Below are positions 24,454-32,488 of a stretch of 64,000 nucleotides of DNA, one piece after another. The notes under the pieces were generated by a model that saw only the letters and a list, made by a program, of their open reading frames with translations, ran no database searches and had not been told where the DNA came from. Position numbers and translations under genes: made by a program. Every line of letters starts with the position of its first letter. Position 1 is the stretch's first letter. The stretch spans positions 1 through 64,000 of the forward strand of contig JAFDEK010000002.1 in assembly GCA_019310385.1 (NCBI GenBank). The letters are read 5' to 3'. The DNA is from Deltaproteobacteria bacterium (GTDB lineage Bacteria; Myxococcota_A; UBA9160; UBA4427).

Positions 24454-24972
24454 ATGAAGAAACTCGAGACGCAGTGGACACTTCGGAGGACCTGGTGGGC
24501 GGCGGCAGCGACGCTCGCGGGACTACTCCTGCTCGCCTGGGCGTCCTCGGCCGCGGAGCCCCTCGCAGAGCTGCCCGACGGTGACGACTACGGTGCGGGT
24601 ATCACCCTGGCCAAGCTCTCGGACTTCGAGGACGTGCTCGCCCGGCCCGACCAGTTTGCCGGGAGCCCCGTGCTGATCCGTGGACGCATCTCCGACGTGT
24701 GTCAGCGCAAGGGCTGCTGGACGGTCCTCAGCCAGGGCGAGTCGCAGGTTCGGGTGCGCTTCAAGGACTACGGCTTCTTCCTCCCCAAGGATTGCAGCGG
24801 CAAGCAGGCCTACGTGGAGGGCATCGTGGCCGTCGAGACCCTGAGCGAGAAGATGGCGCGGCACTACGCGGAGGAATCACGCGGCGAGGACCCTGCCAAG
24901 ATCGAGGGTCCGCGGCAGGTGGTGGGCTTCACTGCCAGCGGCGTGCGTATCGTCGATGTGGTGGATCGCTAG
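24454..24972 (+). CDS. DUF4920 domain secreted protein
   Basis: 172 residues with an N-terminal signal peptide (WWAAAATLAGLLLLAWASSAAE). The core ISDVCQRKGCWTVLSQ...VRVRFKDYGFFLPKDCSGK fits DUF4920: two cysteines in VCQxKGCW and a FKDYxFFxPKD motif. DUF4920 is an uncharacterised periplasmic OB-like domain; the paired Cys may bind metal. The ATG at 24454 (MKKLETQW) is preferred over the GTG at 24439. The stop lies 2 nt from the convergent MshEN-domain gene. Confidence 0.85.
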   Translation: MKKLETQWTLRRTWWAAAATLAGLLLLAWASSAAEPLAELPDGDDYGAGITLAKLSDFEDVLARPDQFAGSPVLIRGRISDVCQRKGCWTVLSQGESQVRVRFKDYGFFLPKDCSGKQAYVEGIVAVETLSEKMARHYAEESRGEDPAKIEGPRQVVGFTASGVRIVDVVDR

Positions 24973-24974
24973 AC

Positions 24975-26105
24975 CTAACGCTGCTTGCCCGCGAGGATGA
25001 GGCGCTCGTAGGCCCGGGAGATGCATTCGCACAGGGCTTCCAGTGCCGCCGCCGAGGTGTCGCCGAAGGAATCGGAGCCATTGTCGGCGTAGAGCACGTT
25101 CACGACGCGCTCGCGAATCATCACCGGATGTAGAAAGACCTCCTGGGGCTCCGGGCGCTTCATGGCCTCGAGAATGCGCCCGTCGGGTCCGTCCCTGGGC
25201 GGGGGACCCCGGAAGGGCAGCGCATTCACGGCGGGATGCGTGAAGACGCTCACGGTGTCGAGGGGCATCTCGATCCCCTGCAGCGTCTCGTCCATTCCCT
25301 CGCCGTTGGCTCCGATGCCCGCGACGCTTGCGCCGCGCACCACGAAGAGCGCCGCGGCACTGCTGTAGCAGCGGGCGATACGGAGCCCGAGCCGGACGAT
25401 TTCGTCGCGCTCCGAGGCCGACTCGAGCTGCGTCTCCAGCAAGGCGATCGCGCCCGGGCGCAGGTCGGGCGACGATGTGGGCTGCTTTCGAAGCGAGGGC
25501 CGCGGAGTGCTCGGCGGGCTGGGCTCGATTACCAGCTCCTCGAGGAGGATGATCTCTTCGGGGGCACTGGAAGCGGGCTGAGGATCGCTGCCGGCTTCGG
25601 TCCCGCTCTGGGGAGTCGCCGCGGCCGGCGCCCCCCGGATCCTCAGTCGCTGGGACAGGTTGAAGTAACGCGGATGCCGGTCGATCCCGAGGTGGACCTC
25701 GAGCCAGTAGTGGAGCCGAGCCTCGGGCAGGATGTAGGGAACCACCTCGCGTCCGGCCGCCATGGCGACGAAGTCGAGATGGTCGAGGTTCGTGGGGTCC
25801 AGCATGGCGACATGGATCGCGTGTCGCTCGAGCTTCAGGGGAAGAACCTGGCAGCGGCGCACCACGGACATGGGCACCGCCTTCACCGCCTCGGGGTCGA
25901 GGTTCTCGAGCCACTCGGGCGGCGCCAGGGGGATGCCGTGATAGTTGGTGAGATGCGCCGCCAGCTCCTCGAGCACGAGAAAGCCGAGCTCGAGCAGAAC
26001 CGTTCCGATTCGGCCCCCGTAGACGCTTTGGTAGCGGAGCGCTTCGTCGAGCTGGTCCGGGGCCAGGGCCCCTTTTTCGAGCAAGTAGTTTCCGAATTGA
26101 ATCAT
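24975..26105 (-). CDS. Stand-alone MshEN (GspE N-terminal) plus GAF-like protein
   Basis: 376 residues from ATG at 26105 (MIQFGNYLLEKG). Residues 1-150 repeat the T2SSE/MshEN pattern (FGNYLLEKGALAPDQLDEALRYQ; YGGRIGTVLLELGFL; VPMSVVRRCQVLPLKLE; MLDPTNLDHLDFV), a domain that in GspE/MshE binds c-di-GMP or pilus partners. There is no ATPase domain. A Pro/Ser-rich linker (180-225) leads to a C-terminal domain with a GAF-like order ending VNVLYADNGSDSF. It could be a c-di-GMP-responsive adaptor. Its ATG was chosen over 26141 because it starts the fold. Confidence 0.8.
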   Translation of the reverse strand: MIQFGNYLLEKGALAPDQLDEALRYQSVYGGRIGTVLLELGFLVLEELAAHLTNYHGIPLAPPEWLENLDPEAVKAVPMSVVRRCQVLPLKLERHAIHVAMLDPTNLDHLDFVAMAAGREVVPYILPEARLHYWLEVHLGIDRHPRYFNLSQRLRIRGAPAAATPQSGTEAGSDPQPASSAPEEIILLEELVIEPSPPSTPRPSLRKQPTSSPDLRPGAIALLETQLESASERDEIVRLGLRIARCYSSAAALFVVRGASVAGIGANGEGMDETLQGIEMPLDTVSVFTHPAVNALPFRGPPPRDGPDGRILEAMKRPEPQEVFLHPVMIRERVVNVLYADNGSDSFGDTSAAALEALCECISRAYERLILAGKQR

Positions 26106-26290
26106 GGGTTCTCGTTCGCGTGCGGGTTGCGTCCAGCTCATCGGGTCGACGACGGGCTTCCTTGAAGCCGCGCATCCCTTGCCGGTAGCGGGAGCTCCGT
26201 CTCGCTTCGGTAAAGGTGCAGGGACACTGGAATGGGCCTCTCGCTCGGGCTCGATTCGCCGATAAGAAACTGGCTCGGGGGTGGAGCGCC

Positions 26291-26908
26291 ATGGATTCTC
26301 CGAGAAATAGGACCTCCGAGAAGGAGCATTCCGTGCAGCGCAGCGTCCCGCGACTTCTTCCCTCTTTCGTGTCCCGATGGGCCGTCGTTCAGGTGCTTCT
26401 CCATGGAGCTCTGCTCGGCATGGCGGTTGCGCCCGCTGACGCTCAGATGGTGAAGTCGCTCTTTCCGGCAGGTCAGAGCGCCGACGGCTACTACGTCCCC
26501 TTCGACGGTCAGGGAAAGCTCGAGGTCGGCATCCTGGCGGAGTTGAACGGCAAGCGACCCGTGACCCTGGGAGCCCGCATCGAGATCACCGAGGAGCACC
26601 ATGCGGTCCAGGAGAAGTCCTTCGAATCCGAAGCGCAGCTCGTTGCCGCCGGACGCCGGGGCAGTGGCGGGCGGGATCAGTGGTACCTCCAGGGTTTCGT
26701 CTGGACCATCGGGTGCGGTGCCGATGGCCGAGAGGTGGAGATCGGCGGTGAGGTGGTGGGCGCGAGCCCGGTGGAGTTCGTCATCGCGGTGGGGGCCGTG
26801 GCGCCGCGGGAGTCCGGGGACGAACTCGTCCTGATTCCCGACAGCATTGCCGAGTCGAGTTCCAAGCGCGTGGTCTGCGGCGAGTACGCGCCGCTGCCCA
26901 GGCCTTGA
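26291..26908 (+). CDS. Secreted hypothetical protein
   Basis: 205 residues from ATG 26291 (GGAG upstream); the frame is open from 26216. After a basic N-terminus, a hydrophobic signal segment (WAVVQVLLHGALLGMAVAPADA) precedes a single small beta-rich domain with two Cys residues. No family is recognised. Its stop is 33 nt before the exporter start, so it may be the first gene of the exporter operon and could act as its periplasmic partner. Confidence 0.7.
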   Translation: MDSPRNRTSEKEHSVQRSVPRLLPSFVSRWAVVQVLLHGALLGMAVAPADAQMVKSLFPAGQSADGYYVPFDGQGKLEVGILAELNGKRPVTLGARIEITEEHHAVQEKSFESEAQLVAAGRRGSGGRDQWYLQGFVWTIGCGADGREVEIGGEVVGASPVEFVIAVGAVAPRESGDELVLIPDSIAESSSKRVVCGEYAPLPRP

Positions 26909-26940
26909 GGCACAGGCGCCCGTGCCAGGGGGGGGAAGAG

Positions 26941-29469
26941 TTGAAGCATCAGGAACGCTGGGACGTCGCGCTTCGCGCGCGACTCGAACGAGCCCTCGCG
27001 GACTGGGGACGCCGGGCCCATGTTCGGCCCTGGATCGTCATTGCGATCATGTTCGGCCTGGCGGCGGCGCTGAGCTCTCAGCTGCCCAAGATCCAGATCG
27101 AGACCTCTCCCGACGAGCAGCTCCACAAGAGCGATCCCGCTCGGGTCGTCTACGAGCGCTTTCGAGCCCAGTTTGGCCGGGAAGAGGTCGTCGTGCTGGC
27201 GATCCAGCCCAAGGAAGTCTTCGACCTCGCTTTTCTCGAGAAGCTCCGCGCCCTGCACACCGAGCTCGAGGAGCGGGTGCCCTACCTCGACGAGGTGTCG
27301 AGCCTCATCAACGCCCGCGAGACCCTGGGTGTGGGCGACGAGCTCATCGTGCGGGATCTCCTCGAGGAGTGGCCCGAGACGCCGGAGCAGCTCGCGAGCC
27401 TGCGCGAACGCGTCCTCGCCAACCCGCTCTACAAGAGCTTCCTCATTTCGAGCGACGGTCGCGTCACCGCCGTCGTGATCAAGAACGATGCCTTCTCCTC
27501 CCAGGCCCTCGAACTCGACGACCTGTCGGCGGGCTTCGAAGAGGCCGGCTCCGGCGCCGGGAGCGAGGCGGAAGACCGGCCCTTCCTGACCGGCGCCGAG
27601 AACGGCGAGATCATCCGCGCCATCAACGAGGTGGTGGAGGGCTACCGTGGCCCCGGCTTCGATGTGTACGTGGCAGGGGGGCCCGTCATGGGCTTCCGCA
27701 TCATGGAGGAGATGCAGCGCAACATGCTGCTCTTCTCCCTGTTGTCCATCTGTGCGGTGGCGATCTTGCTCTTCGCTCTCTTCCGGCGCCTCTCGGCGGT
27801 CTTTCTGCCGCTGGTCGTGATCGGGCTCTCGGTGCTATCCACCTTCGGCACCATGGCGATCACGGGCAAGCCCCTGGGCATCCCGACCCAGATCCTGCCC
27901 TCCTTTCTCCTCGCCGTGGGGGTCGGCGGCGCCGTACACCTGCTCGTGATCTTCTTCCAGCGCTTCGACGCCGGTGCGCCCCGGCAGGAGGCCCTCGCCT
28001 TCGCGCTCGGACACTCGGGCCTCGCCATCGTGATGACGGGGCTCACCACCGCGGGCGGCCTGGCCTCCTTCGCGGTCGCCGAGATCGCACCGGTGGCCGA
28101 TCTGGGCATCTTTGCGCCGGTGGGGATCCTACTGGGTCTGGCCTATTGCCTGATCCTGCTGCCCGCGCTCCTGGCGGTGGTTCCCCTGAGCCCGCGCGCG
28201 GGTCGCGATGGCAGGGCGGGGCCCGACTGGGTCGAGCGCGTCCTGCTGTGGACCGGCGATCGCTGCGTCGACCGCCCCTGGATCGTCGTCGGCTGCATGG
28301 CGGCAATCCTGCTCTTCTCCCTGGCCGGCGCGTCGCGCTTGCAGTTCACCTACGACCCCTTGCGTTGGTTCGACGAGCAGGAGCCCGTACGGATCGCCAT
28401 GGACTACGTCGACCACCATCTCGACGGCAACATCTCCCTGGAGATCACTGTCGACAGTGGCCGGGAGAACGGGCTCATGGACCCGGTGCTGCTCCAGAAG
28501 CTCGACGCTCTACGCGAGGAGGTTGCCACCATCGAGGGCGAGGGGGGTCTGCGGGTCGGCGCCAGCGTCTCCATTGCGGACATCGTGAAGGAGATCCACC
28601 AGGCCCTCAACGAGAACCGTCCCGAGTACCGTGTGATCCCCGACCAGGAGCAGCTCGTCGCCCAGGAGCTGCTGCTCTTCGAGAGCAGCGGAGCCGATGA
28701 CCTCGAGGAGGTGGTGGACAGCCAGTTTCGCCTGGCGCGCTTCAGCCTGAAGATGCCCTACGCGCCCCCCATGCTCTTCAAGGGCTTCATCGACCAGATC
28801 GTGGAAGCCTTCGAGAGGAGCTTGGGCGAATCGGTCGTGGTGACGCCCACGGGCTTCGCCGCCATCATGACCCGCTCCCTGGGTGCGGTCTCGACCAGCA
28901 TGGTGCGTAGCTATCTCATCGCCCTGGCGATCATCACGCCCCTCATGTTCCTGCTGCTCGGGAACCTGCGCAGCGGCGCGGCCGCCATGGTGCCCAACCT
29001 CGCACCCATCATCGTCACCCTCGGCTTGATGGGCTGGACGGGCATCCCCCTCGATCTCTTCACGCTGCTCATCGGCAGCATCGCGATCGGTCTCGCGGTC
29101 GACGACACCATCCACTTCATGCACAACTTCCGGAAGCTCTACGAGGCGACGGGCGACGTTCGCCACGCAGTGCGGGAGACCCTGCGCACGACGGGTCATG
29201 CCCTGCTGGTGACCTCCATCGTGCTTTCCCTGGCCTTCTTCGTCTACATGTTTGCCAGCCTCGAGAACCTCGTCCTCTTCGGCCTTCTCACGGGCTTCAC
29301 CATCATCACGGCCTTCGTGGCGGACATCACCGTCTCGCCCGCACTCATGACCCTCGCTGCACGCCACGATGTCCTGGCGGCCGAGCGGGCCCGCCGGCGC
29401 GAGTATGCCGATGCGCCCGGGGAGGACGCGCTGCCGCGGTCCATTGCCGCAGAGCGAGCGATCGAGTAA
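26941..29469 (+). CDS. RND-superfamily (MMPL/HpnN-like) exporter
   Basis: 842 residues in two halves, each with one N-terminal helix, a periplasmic loop and five clustered helices: first half WIVIAIMFGLAAALSSQLP and the helices around residues 265-420, second half WIVVGCMAAILLFSLAGASRL and helices near 640-790. SPDEQLHKSDPA and DDTIHFMHNFRK (proton-relay D pair) are typical of the MMPL/Patched/HpnN group, which moves hydrophobic cargo (lipids, hopanoids) across the inner membrane. The start is uncertain: TTG at 26941 with a purine-rich leader, or an upstream TTG at 26905. A SIMPL-domain gene follows. Confidence 0.85.
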   Translation: MKHQERWDVALRARLERALADWGRRAHVRPWIVIAIMFGLAAALSSQLPKIQIETSPDEQLHKSDPARVVYERFRAQFGREEVVVLAIQPKEVFDLAFLEKLRALHTELEERVPYLDEVSSLINARETLGVGDELIVRDLLEEWPETPEQLASLRERVLANPLYKSFLISSDGRVTAVVIKNDAFSSQALELDDLSAGFEEAGSGAGSEAEDRPFLTGAENGEIIRAINEVVEGYRGPGFDVYVAGGPVMGFRIMEEMQRNMLLFSLLSICAVAILLFALFRRLSAVFLPLVVIGLSVLSTFGTMAITGKPLGIPTQILPSFLLAVGVGGAVHLLVIFFQRFDAGAPRQEALAFALGHSGLAIVMTGLTTAGGLASFAVAEIAPVADLGIFAPVGILLGLAYCLILLPALLAVVPLSPRAGRDGRAGPDWVERVLLWTGDRCVDRPWIVVGCMAAILLFSLAGASRLQFTYDPLRWFDEQEPVRIAMDYVDHHLDGNISLEITVDSGRENGLMDPVLLQKLDALREEVATIEGEGGLRVGASVSIADIVKEIHQALNENRPEYRVIPDQEQLVAQELLLFESSGADDLEEVVDSQFRLARFSLKMPYAPPMLFKGFIDQIVEAFERSLGESVVVTPTGFAAIMTRSLGAVSTSMVRSYLIALAIITPLMFLLLGNLRSGAAAMVPNLAPIIVTLGLMGWTGIPLDLFTLLIGSIAIGLAVDDTIHFMHNFRKLYEATGDVRHAVRETLRTTGHALLVTSIVLSLAFFVYMFASLENLVLFGLLTGFTIITAFVADITVSPALMTLAARHDVLAAERARRREYADAPGEDALPRSIAAERAIE

Positions 29470-29478
29470 GGGTTCCTT

Positions 29479-29506
29479 CTCCGCGAATCGCACTCCGCGA
29501 ATCAGA
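29479..29506. repeat. 14-bp tandem duplication after the exporter gene
   Basis: CTCCGCGAATCGCA at 29479 is followed by CTCCGCGAATCAGA at 29493, 10 nt after the exporter stop and before the SIMPL ribosome site. Confidence 0.8.
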
Positions 29507-29522
29507 ACAGGAGCAGGAAGCC

Positions 29523-30275
29523 ATGGACTCCCGCCGCATCCCCTTCGTGTGCCACACGCGCCGACGGCACGCAGCCGCGCTGCTCCTGCTCGGGGCCCTT
29601 GGCTTCGTCCTTCCGGGCAGCGCCCTGGGCGACGACGAAGAGCCGCGAGTCATCCGCGTGAGTGGCGAGGCGACCGCGAGTGCGCCGCCGGATCAGGTCA
29701 TCGTCGAGCTCGCCGTGGTGACCGAGCGGGATCGCGCTGCCGACGCCGTCGAGGAGAACGCGAGGCTGCTCGACGCGGTGATCGCGGCTTTGCGCAAAGA
29801 GGTCGGCAAGCAGGGGCGGATCGAGACCGCGAGCTACTCCCTCAGCCCCCGTTACAGCTACGTGAAGAGCAGCAATACGCGCAGCCTCGAAGGCTACACG
29901 GCTCGCAACTCGCTACGCATTACCCTCGACGACCTCGACCGGGTGGGAGCGGTCATCGACCGCGGAACCGCGGCCGGGGCCAACGAGGTGCAGAGCCTCA
30001 AGTTCACCCTGAAGAACGACGAGCCTCAGCACGACGAGGCGCTGCGCGCCGCCGCCCTGCGCGCCATGGCGAAGGCCCGCACCATCGCCGACGCCCTGGG
30101 GCTCGACGTCGAAGAGGTAATCAGCGTCGACGAGACCACCCGGGTGGTGCGCCCGGCCTACGCCGAGATGGCCGCCGGCCGCGCGTCCGCCGCGACCCCG
30201 GTAGTGGCTCCGGGCGGAGTGGACGTGCGCGCGCAGGTGAACCTCCGCGTCGGAGTCTCGCCCCGGGACCGCTAG
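29523..30275 (+). CDS. SIMPL (DUF541) domain periplasmic protein
   Basis: 250 residues. A signal peptide (HAAALLLLGALGFVLPGSALG) is followed by the SIMPL fold: VIRVSGEATASAPPDQVIVELAV, RIETASYSLSPRYSY, GYTARNSLRITLDDLDRVGAVID, and the AAALRAMAKARTIADALG helix with VDVRAQVNLRV at the end. SIMPL proteins are periplasmic, of uncertain function, linked to envelope and oxidative stress. GGAGCAGGAAG lies before the ATG. Confidence 0.88.
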   Translation: MDSRRIPFVCHTRRRHAAALLLLGALGFVLPGSALGDDEEPRVIRVSGEATASAPPDQVIVELAVVTERDRAADAVEENARLLDAVIAALRKEVGKQGRIETASYSLSPRYSYVKSSNTRSLEGYTARNSLRITLDDLDRVGAVIDRGTAAGANEVQSLKFTLKNDEPQHDEALRAAALRAMAKARTIADALGLDVEEVISVDETTRVVRPAYAEMAAGRASAATPVVAPGGVDVRAQVNLRVGVSPRDR

Positions 30276-30329
30276 GGGCGGGTCGGTGGGAGAGTCGCAT
30301 CGGCGCCCGGCGCTCTATAGACTGCGGGC

Positions 30330-31076
30330 ATGACGGATCTCGACGGGCTCGACGAGAAAGACCGCAGCGCTCTGGACCGCATGGTGTCCGAGCTCCAGCA
30401 GCAGCACAGTGACGCGCTGCTCGCCGTGCTGCTGACCGGAGAGGCGGCCAGTGCGGACTATCGCCCCGCAAAGACGCGCCTCACCACCCTGGTGCTGCTG
30501 GGCGAGGTTACGCCCGAAGCCCTGCGCCGCACCCGCGGCAGCCTCAAGGCCTGGAGCAAGCGGCGCATCGCGACGCCGCTCTTCATGGATCCGCTCTACG
30601 TCGAGAGCGCCCTCGACGTGTTTCCCATCGAGCTCCTCGAGATCGGCGATCGCCATCTCCTGCTCCACGGCGAATCGGATCCCTTCGCCGACCTCGAGAT
30701 CCACCTGCCCCACCTGCGCCTCGAGGTCGAGGAGCAGCTGCGGGGCAAGATGCTCCACCTGTGGGAGGCCTACCTCGAGGTGGGGGCCTCGAAGCGCGAG
30801 CTGAAGCGCCTGCTGGTGGAATCGCCCCTGGGCTTCGAGGTGGCCCTGCGCGGTCTGCTGCGCCTGCGCCAGGAGGCCGGCGCCCGGCGCCCGGATGACT
30901 CCGACGCGTTGCTGGCCGCTGTGGAGACCGAGTTCGGGGTCGCGCTCCCCACCCTGCGCCGCCTCGAGGCCGTGCGCGGCGGGAAGGGGAGCATCGCGGG
31001 CGACGAGGTGGAGCCCCTCTTCGACATCTACCTCGCCGAAGTGCGAAGCCTGGTCCGCACCATCGACGGCCTGTGA
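30330..31076 (+). CDS. Nucleotidyltransferase-fold-like hypothetical protein
   Basis: 248 residues, no signal peptide or membrane helix. The order LLAVLLTGEAAS...RLTTLVLLGEVT...ESALDVFPIELLEIGDRHLLLHG resembles a nucleotidyltransferase fold in which the GS-x10-D-x-D triad is largely lost, followed by an all-helical domain (LRLEVEEQLRGKMLHLWEAYLE). It is probably not catalytic, or uses a divergent site. The next gene (TPM) starts within its stop codon (TGATG), so the two are coupled. LemA follows, suggesting a membrane-stress or protein-folding context. Confidence 0.75.
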   Translation: MTDLDGLDEKDRSALDRMVSELQQQHSDALLAVLLTGEAASADYRPAKTRLTTLVLLGEVTPEALRRTRGSLKAWSKRRIATPLFMDPLYVESALDVFPIELLEIGDRHLLLHGESDPFADLEIHLPHLRLEVEEQLRGKMLHLWEAYLEVGASKRELKRLLVESPLGFEVALRGLLRLRQEAGARRPDDSDALLAAVETEFGVALPTLRRLEAVRGGKGSIAGDEVEPLFDIYLAEVRSLVRTIDGL

Positions 31077-31837
31077 TGCGGGCGGCTTTCCGCGCATCAC
31101 TGGTGTGTGTCGCCATGCTGCTGGCCTGGACGGTCCGCGCCCAGGACTTCGTCGCGGTGCCCGAGCTGCGGGGCCCGGTCAACGACCGGGCCGGGGTGCT
31201 CTCCGCCGGCCAGGCCCGCGCCCTCTCGGACCTCGCCCGGGAGCTCGAGCAGAAGACCGGCGTGGAGATGGCGGTCCTCACCCTTCCCAGCACGGCGCCC
31301 GAGACCGTCTTCGGCTACGGCATGCGGGTCGCCGAGGCGTGGCAGCTCGGCAAGCAGGGCAAGGACGACGGCCTGCTCTTCGTCGTCGCCGTCGAGGACC
31401 GCAAGCTCCACATCTTCACCGGCTATGGCCTCGAGGGAATCCTGCCCGACGGCCGGGTCGGCGAGATCCGCGATCGCTCCATGCTTCCCTTGTTTCGCGA
31501 GGGTCGCTATGCCGACGGGATCCACGCCGGCATGCGGTCCGCGGCGGAGATCATCGCCGCCGACGCGGGAGTGCAGCTCTCCGGCGAGCCGATCCGCCGG
31601 CCCCGGCGCTCCAACGAGGGCATCCGGCTCCTGCCCTTGCTGATCTTCTTCCTGTTTCCGCTGGTCCCGTTCCTGCTCGGCGGGAGGCGGCGACGCTTCT
31701 ATGGCCCGGTCTTCTTCGGTGGCGGGCTCGGCGGCGGCTTTGGCGGCCGCGGCGGCTTCGGCGGAGGGGGCGGCTTCGGGGGCGGCTTCGGCGGAGGCGG
31801 TGGCTTCGGGGGCGGCGGCGCCGGGGGTGGGTGGTGA
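31076..31837 (+). CDS. TPM-domain (YgcG/DUF477) membrane protein
   Basis: 253 residues. A signal peptide is followed by the TPM domain: PVNDRAGVLSAGQARALSDLARELEQKTGVEMAVLTLPS and GLEGILPDGRVGEIRDRSMLP. A membrane segment (LLPLLIFFLFPLVPFLLG) leads to a Gly/Phe-rich tail (GGFGGRGG-type repeats) with GGGW at the end. The family is tied to photosystem repair in plants and to membrane quality in bacteria, usually next to LemA, as here. ATG at 31076 overlaps the previous stop by 1 nt. Confidence 0.9.
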   Translation: MRAAFRASLVCVAMLLAWTVRAQDFVAVPELRGPVNDRAGVLSAGQARALSDLARELEQKTGVEMAVLTLPSTAPETVFGYGMRVAEAWQLGKQGKDDGLLFVVAVEDRKLHIFTGYGLEGILPDGRVGEIRDRSMLPLFREGRYADGIHAGMRSAAEIIAADAGVQLSGEPIRRPRRSNEGIRLLPLLIFFLFPLVPFLLGGRRRRFYGPVFFGGGLGGGFGGRGGFGGGGGFGGGFGGGGGFGGGGAGGGW

Positions 31838-31916
31838 AGCGCCCGCGGCGCTACAGGCGGAAGAGACGGCGGCCTTTCGCAGTATCGTAGAGCTTCGCAA
31901 CAAGGAGACGACCGAC

Positions 31917-32471
31917 ATGGCCCGACCCAGCGCAACCCTTCTCGCACTCCTTATCCTCGCCTTCGCGCCCAGCGGTTGCGGCTACAACACCCTGGTCGGC
32001 GAGCGGGAAGGGGTGGACGCGGCCTGGAGCGAGGTGGAGAACCAGCTCCAGCGGCGCAACGACCTGATTCCCAACCTCGTGAGCACTGTGAAGGGCTACG
32101 CGGCCCACGAGAAGGAGGTCCTCACCGAGGTCACCGAGGCCCGCAGCCGGGTGGCGGGCGCCGGCACGCCCAGGGAGAGCATGGAGGCCTCCAACCAGCT
32201 ATCGGGCGCGCTCTCCCGTCTGCTCCTCGTGGTCGAACGCTACCCCGACCTCAAGGCGAACCAGAACTTCACCCGTCTCCAGGATGAGCTTGCGGGAACC
32301 GAGAACCGCCTGGCCGTGGCGCGCAAGCGCTACAACGACGCCGTCCGTCTCTATAACACCACCGCGAAGAAGTTCCCCACGAATCTGATTGCCGGCATGT
32401 TCGGCTTCGATCCCGCCGAATATTTCGAGGCCCCGACCAGCGCGAAAGAGGTGCCGGCCGTCGAGTTCTAG
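31917..32471 (+). CDS. LemA-family lipoprotein
   Basis: 184 residues. A lipobox (FAPSGC, Cys20) follows a short signal peptide, then the LemA helices: VDAAWSEVENQLQRRNDLIPNLV, VKGYAAHEKEVLTEVTEARSRV, YPDLKANQNFTRLQDELAGTENRLAVARKRYNDAVRLYN, and FPTNLIAGMFGF. LemA proteins are membrane-anchored coiled helical bundles; here the N-terminus is a lipoprotein signal, while many family members have an uncleaved helix. AAGGAG lies 9 nt before the ATG; the frame extends back to 31701 as a shadow of the TPM gene. Confidence 0.92.
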   Translation: MARPSATLLALLILAFAPSGCGYNTLVGEREGVDAAWSEVENQLQRRNDLIPNLVSTVKGYAAHEKEVLTEVTEARSRVAGAGTPRESMEASNQLSGALSRLLLVVERYPDLKANQNFTRLQDELAGTENRLAVARKRYNDAVRLYNTTAKKFPTNLIAGMFGFDPAEYFEAPTSAKEVPAVEF

Positions 32472-32488
32472 GGTTCCGGCGCCAGGCG

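Noticed and set aside
31690-31836. Gly/Phe-coding repeats at the end of the TPM gene as a mobile repeat
   Set aside because: This is ordinary low-complexity sequence typical of TPM-domain proteins with glycine-rich tails.
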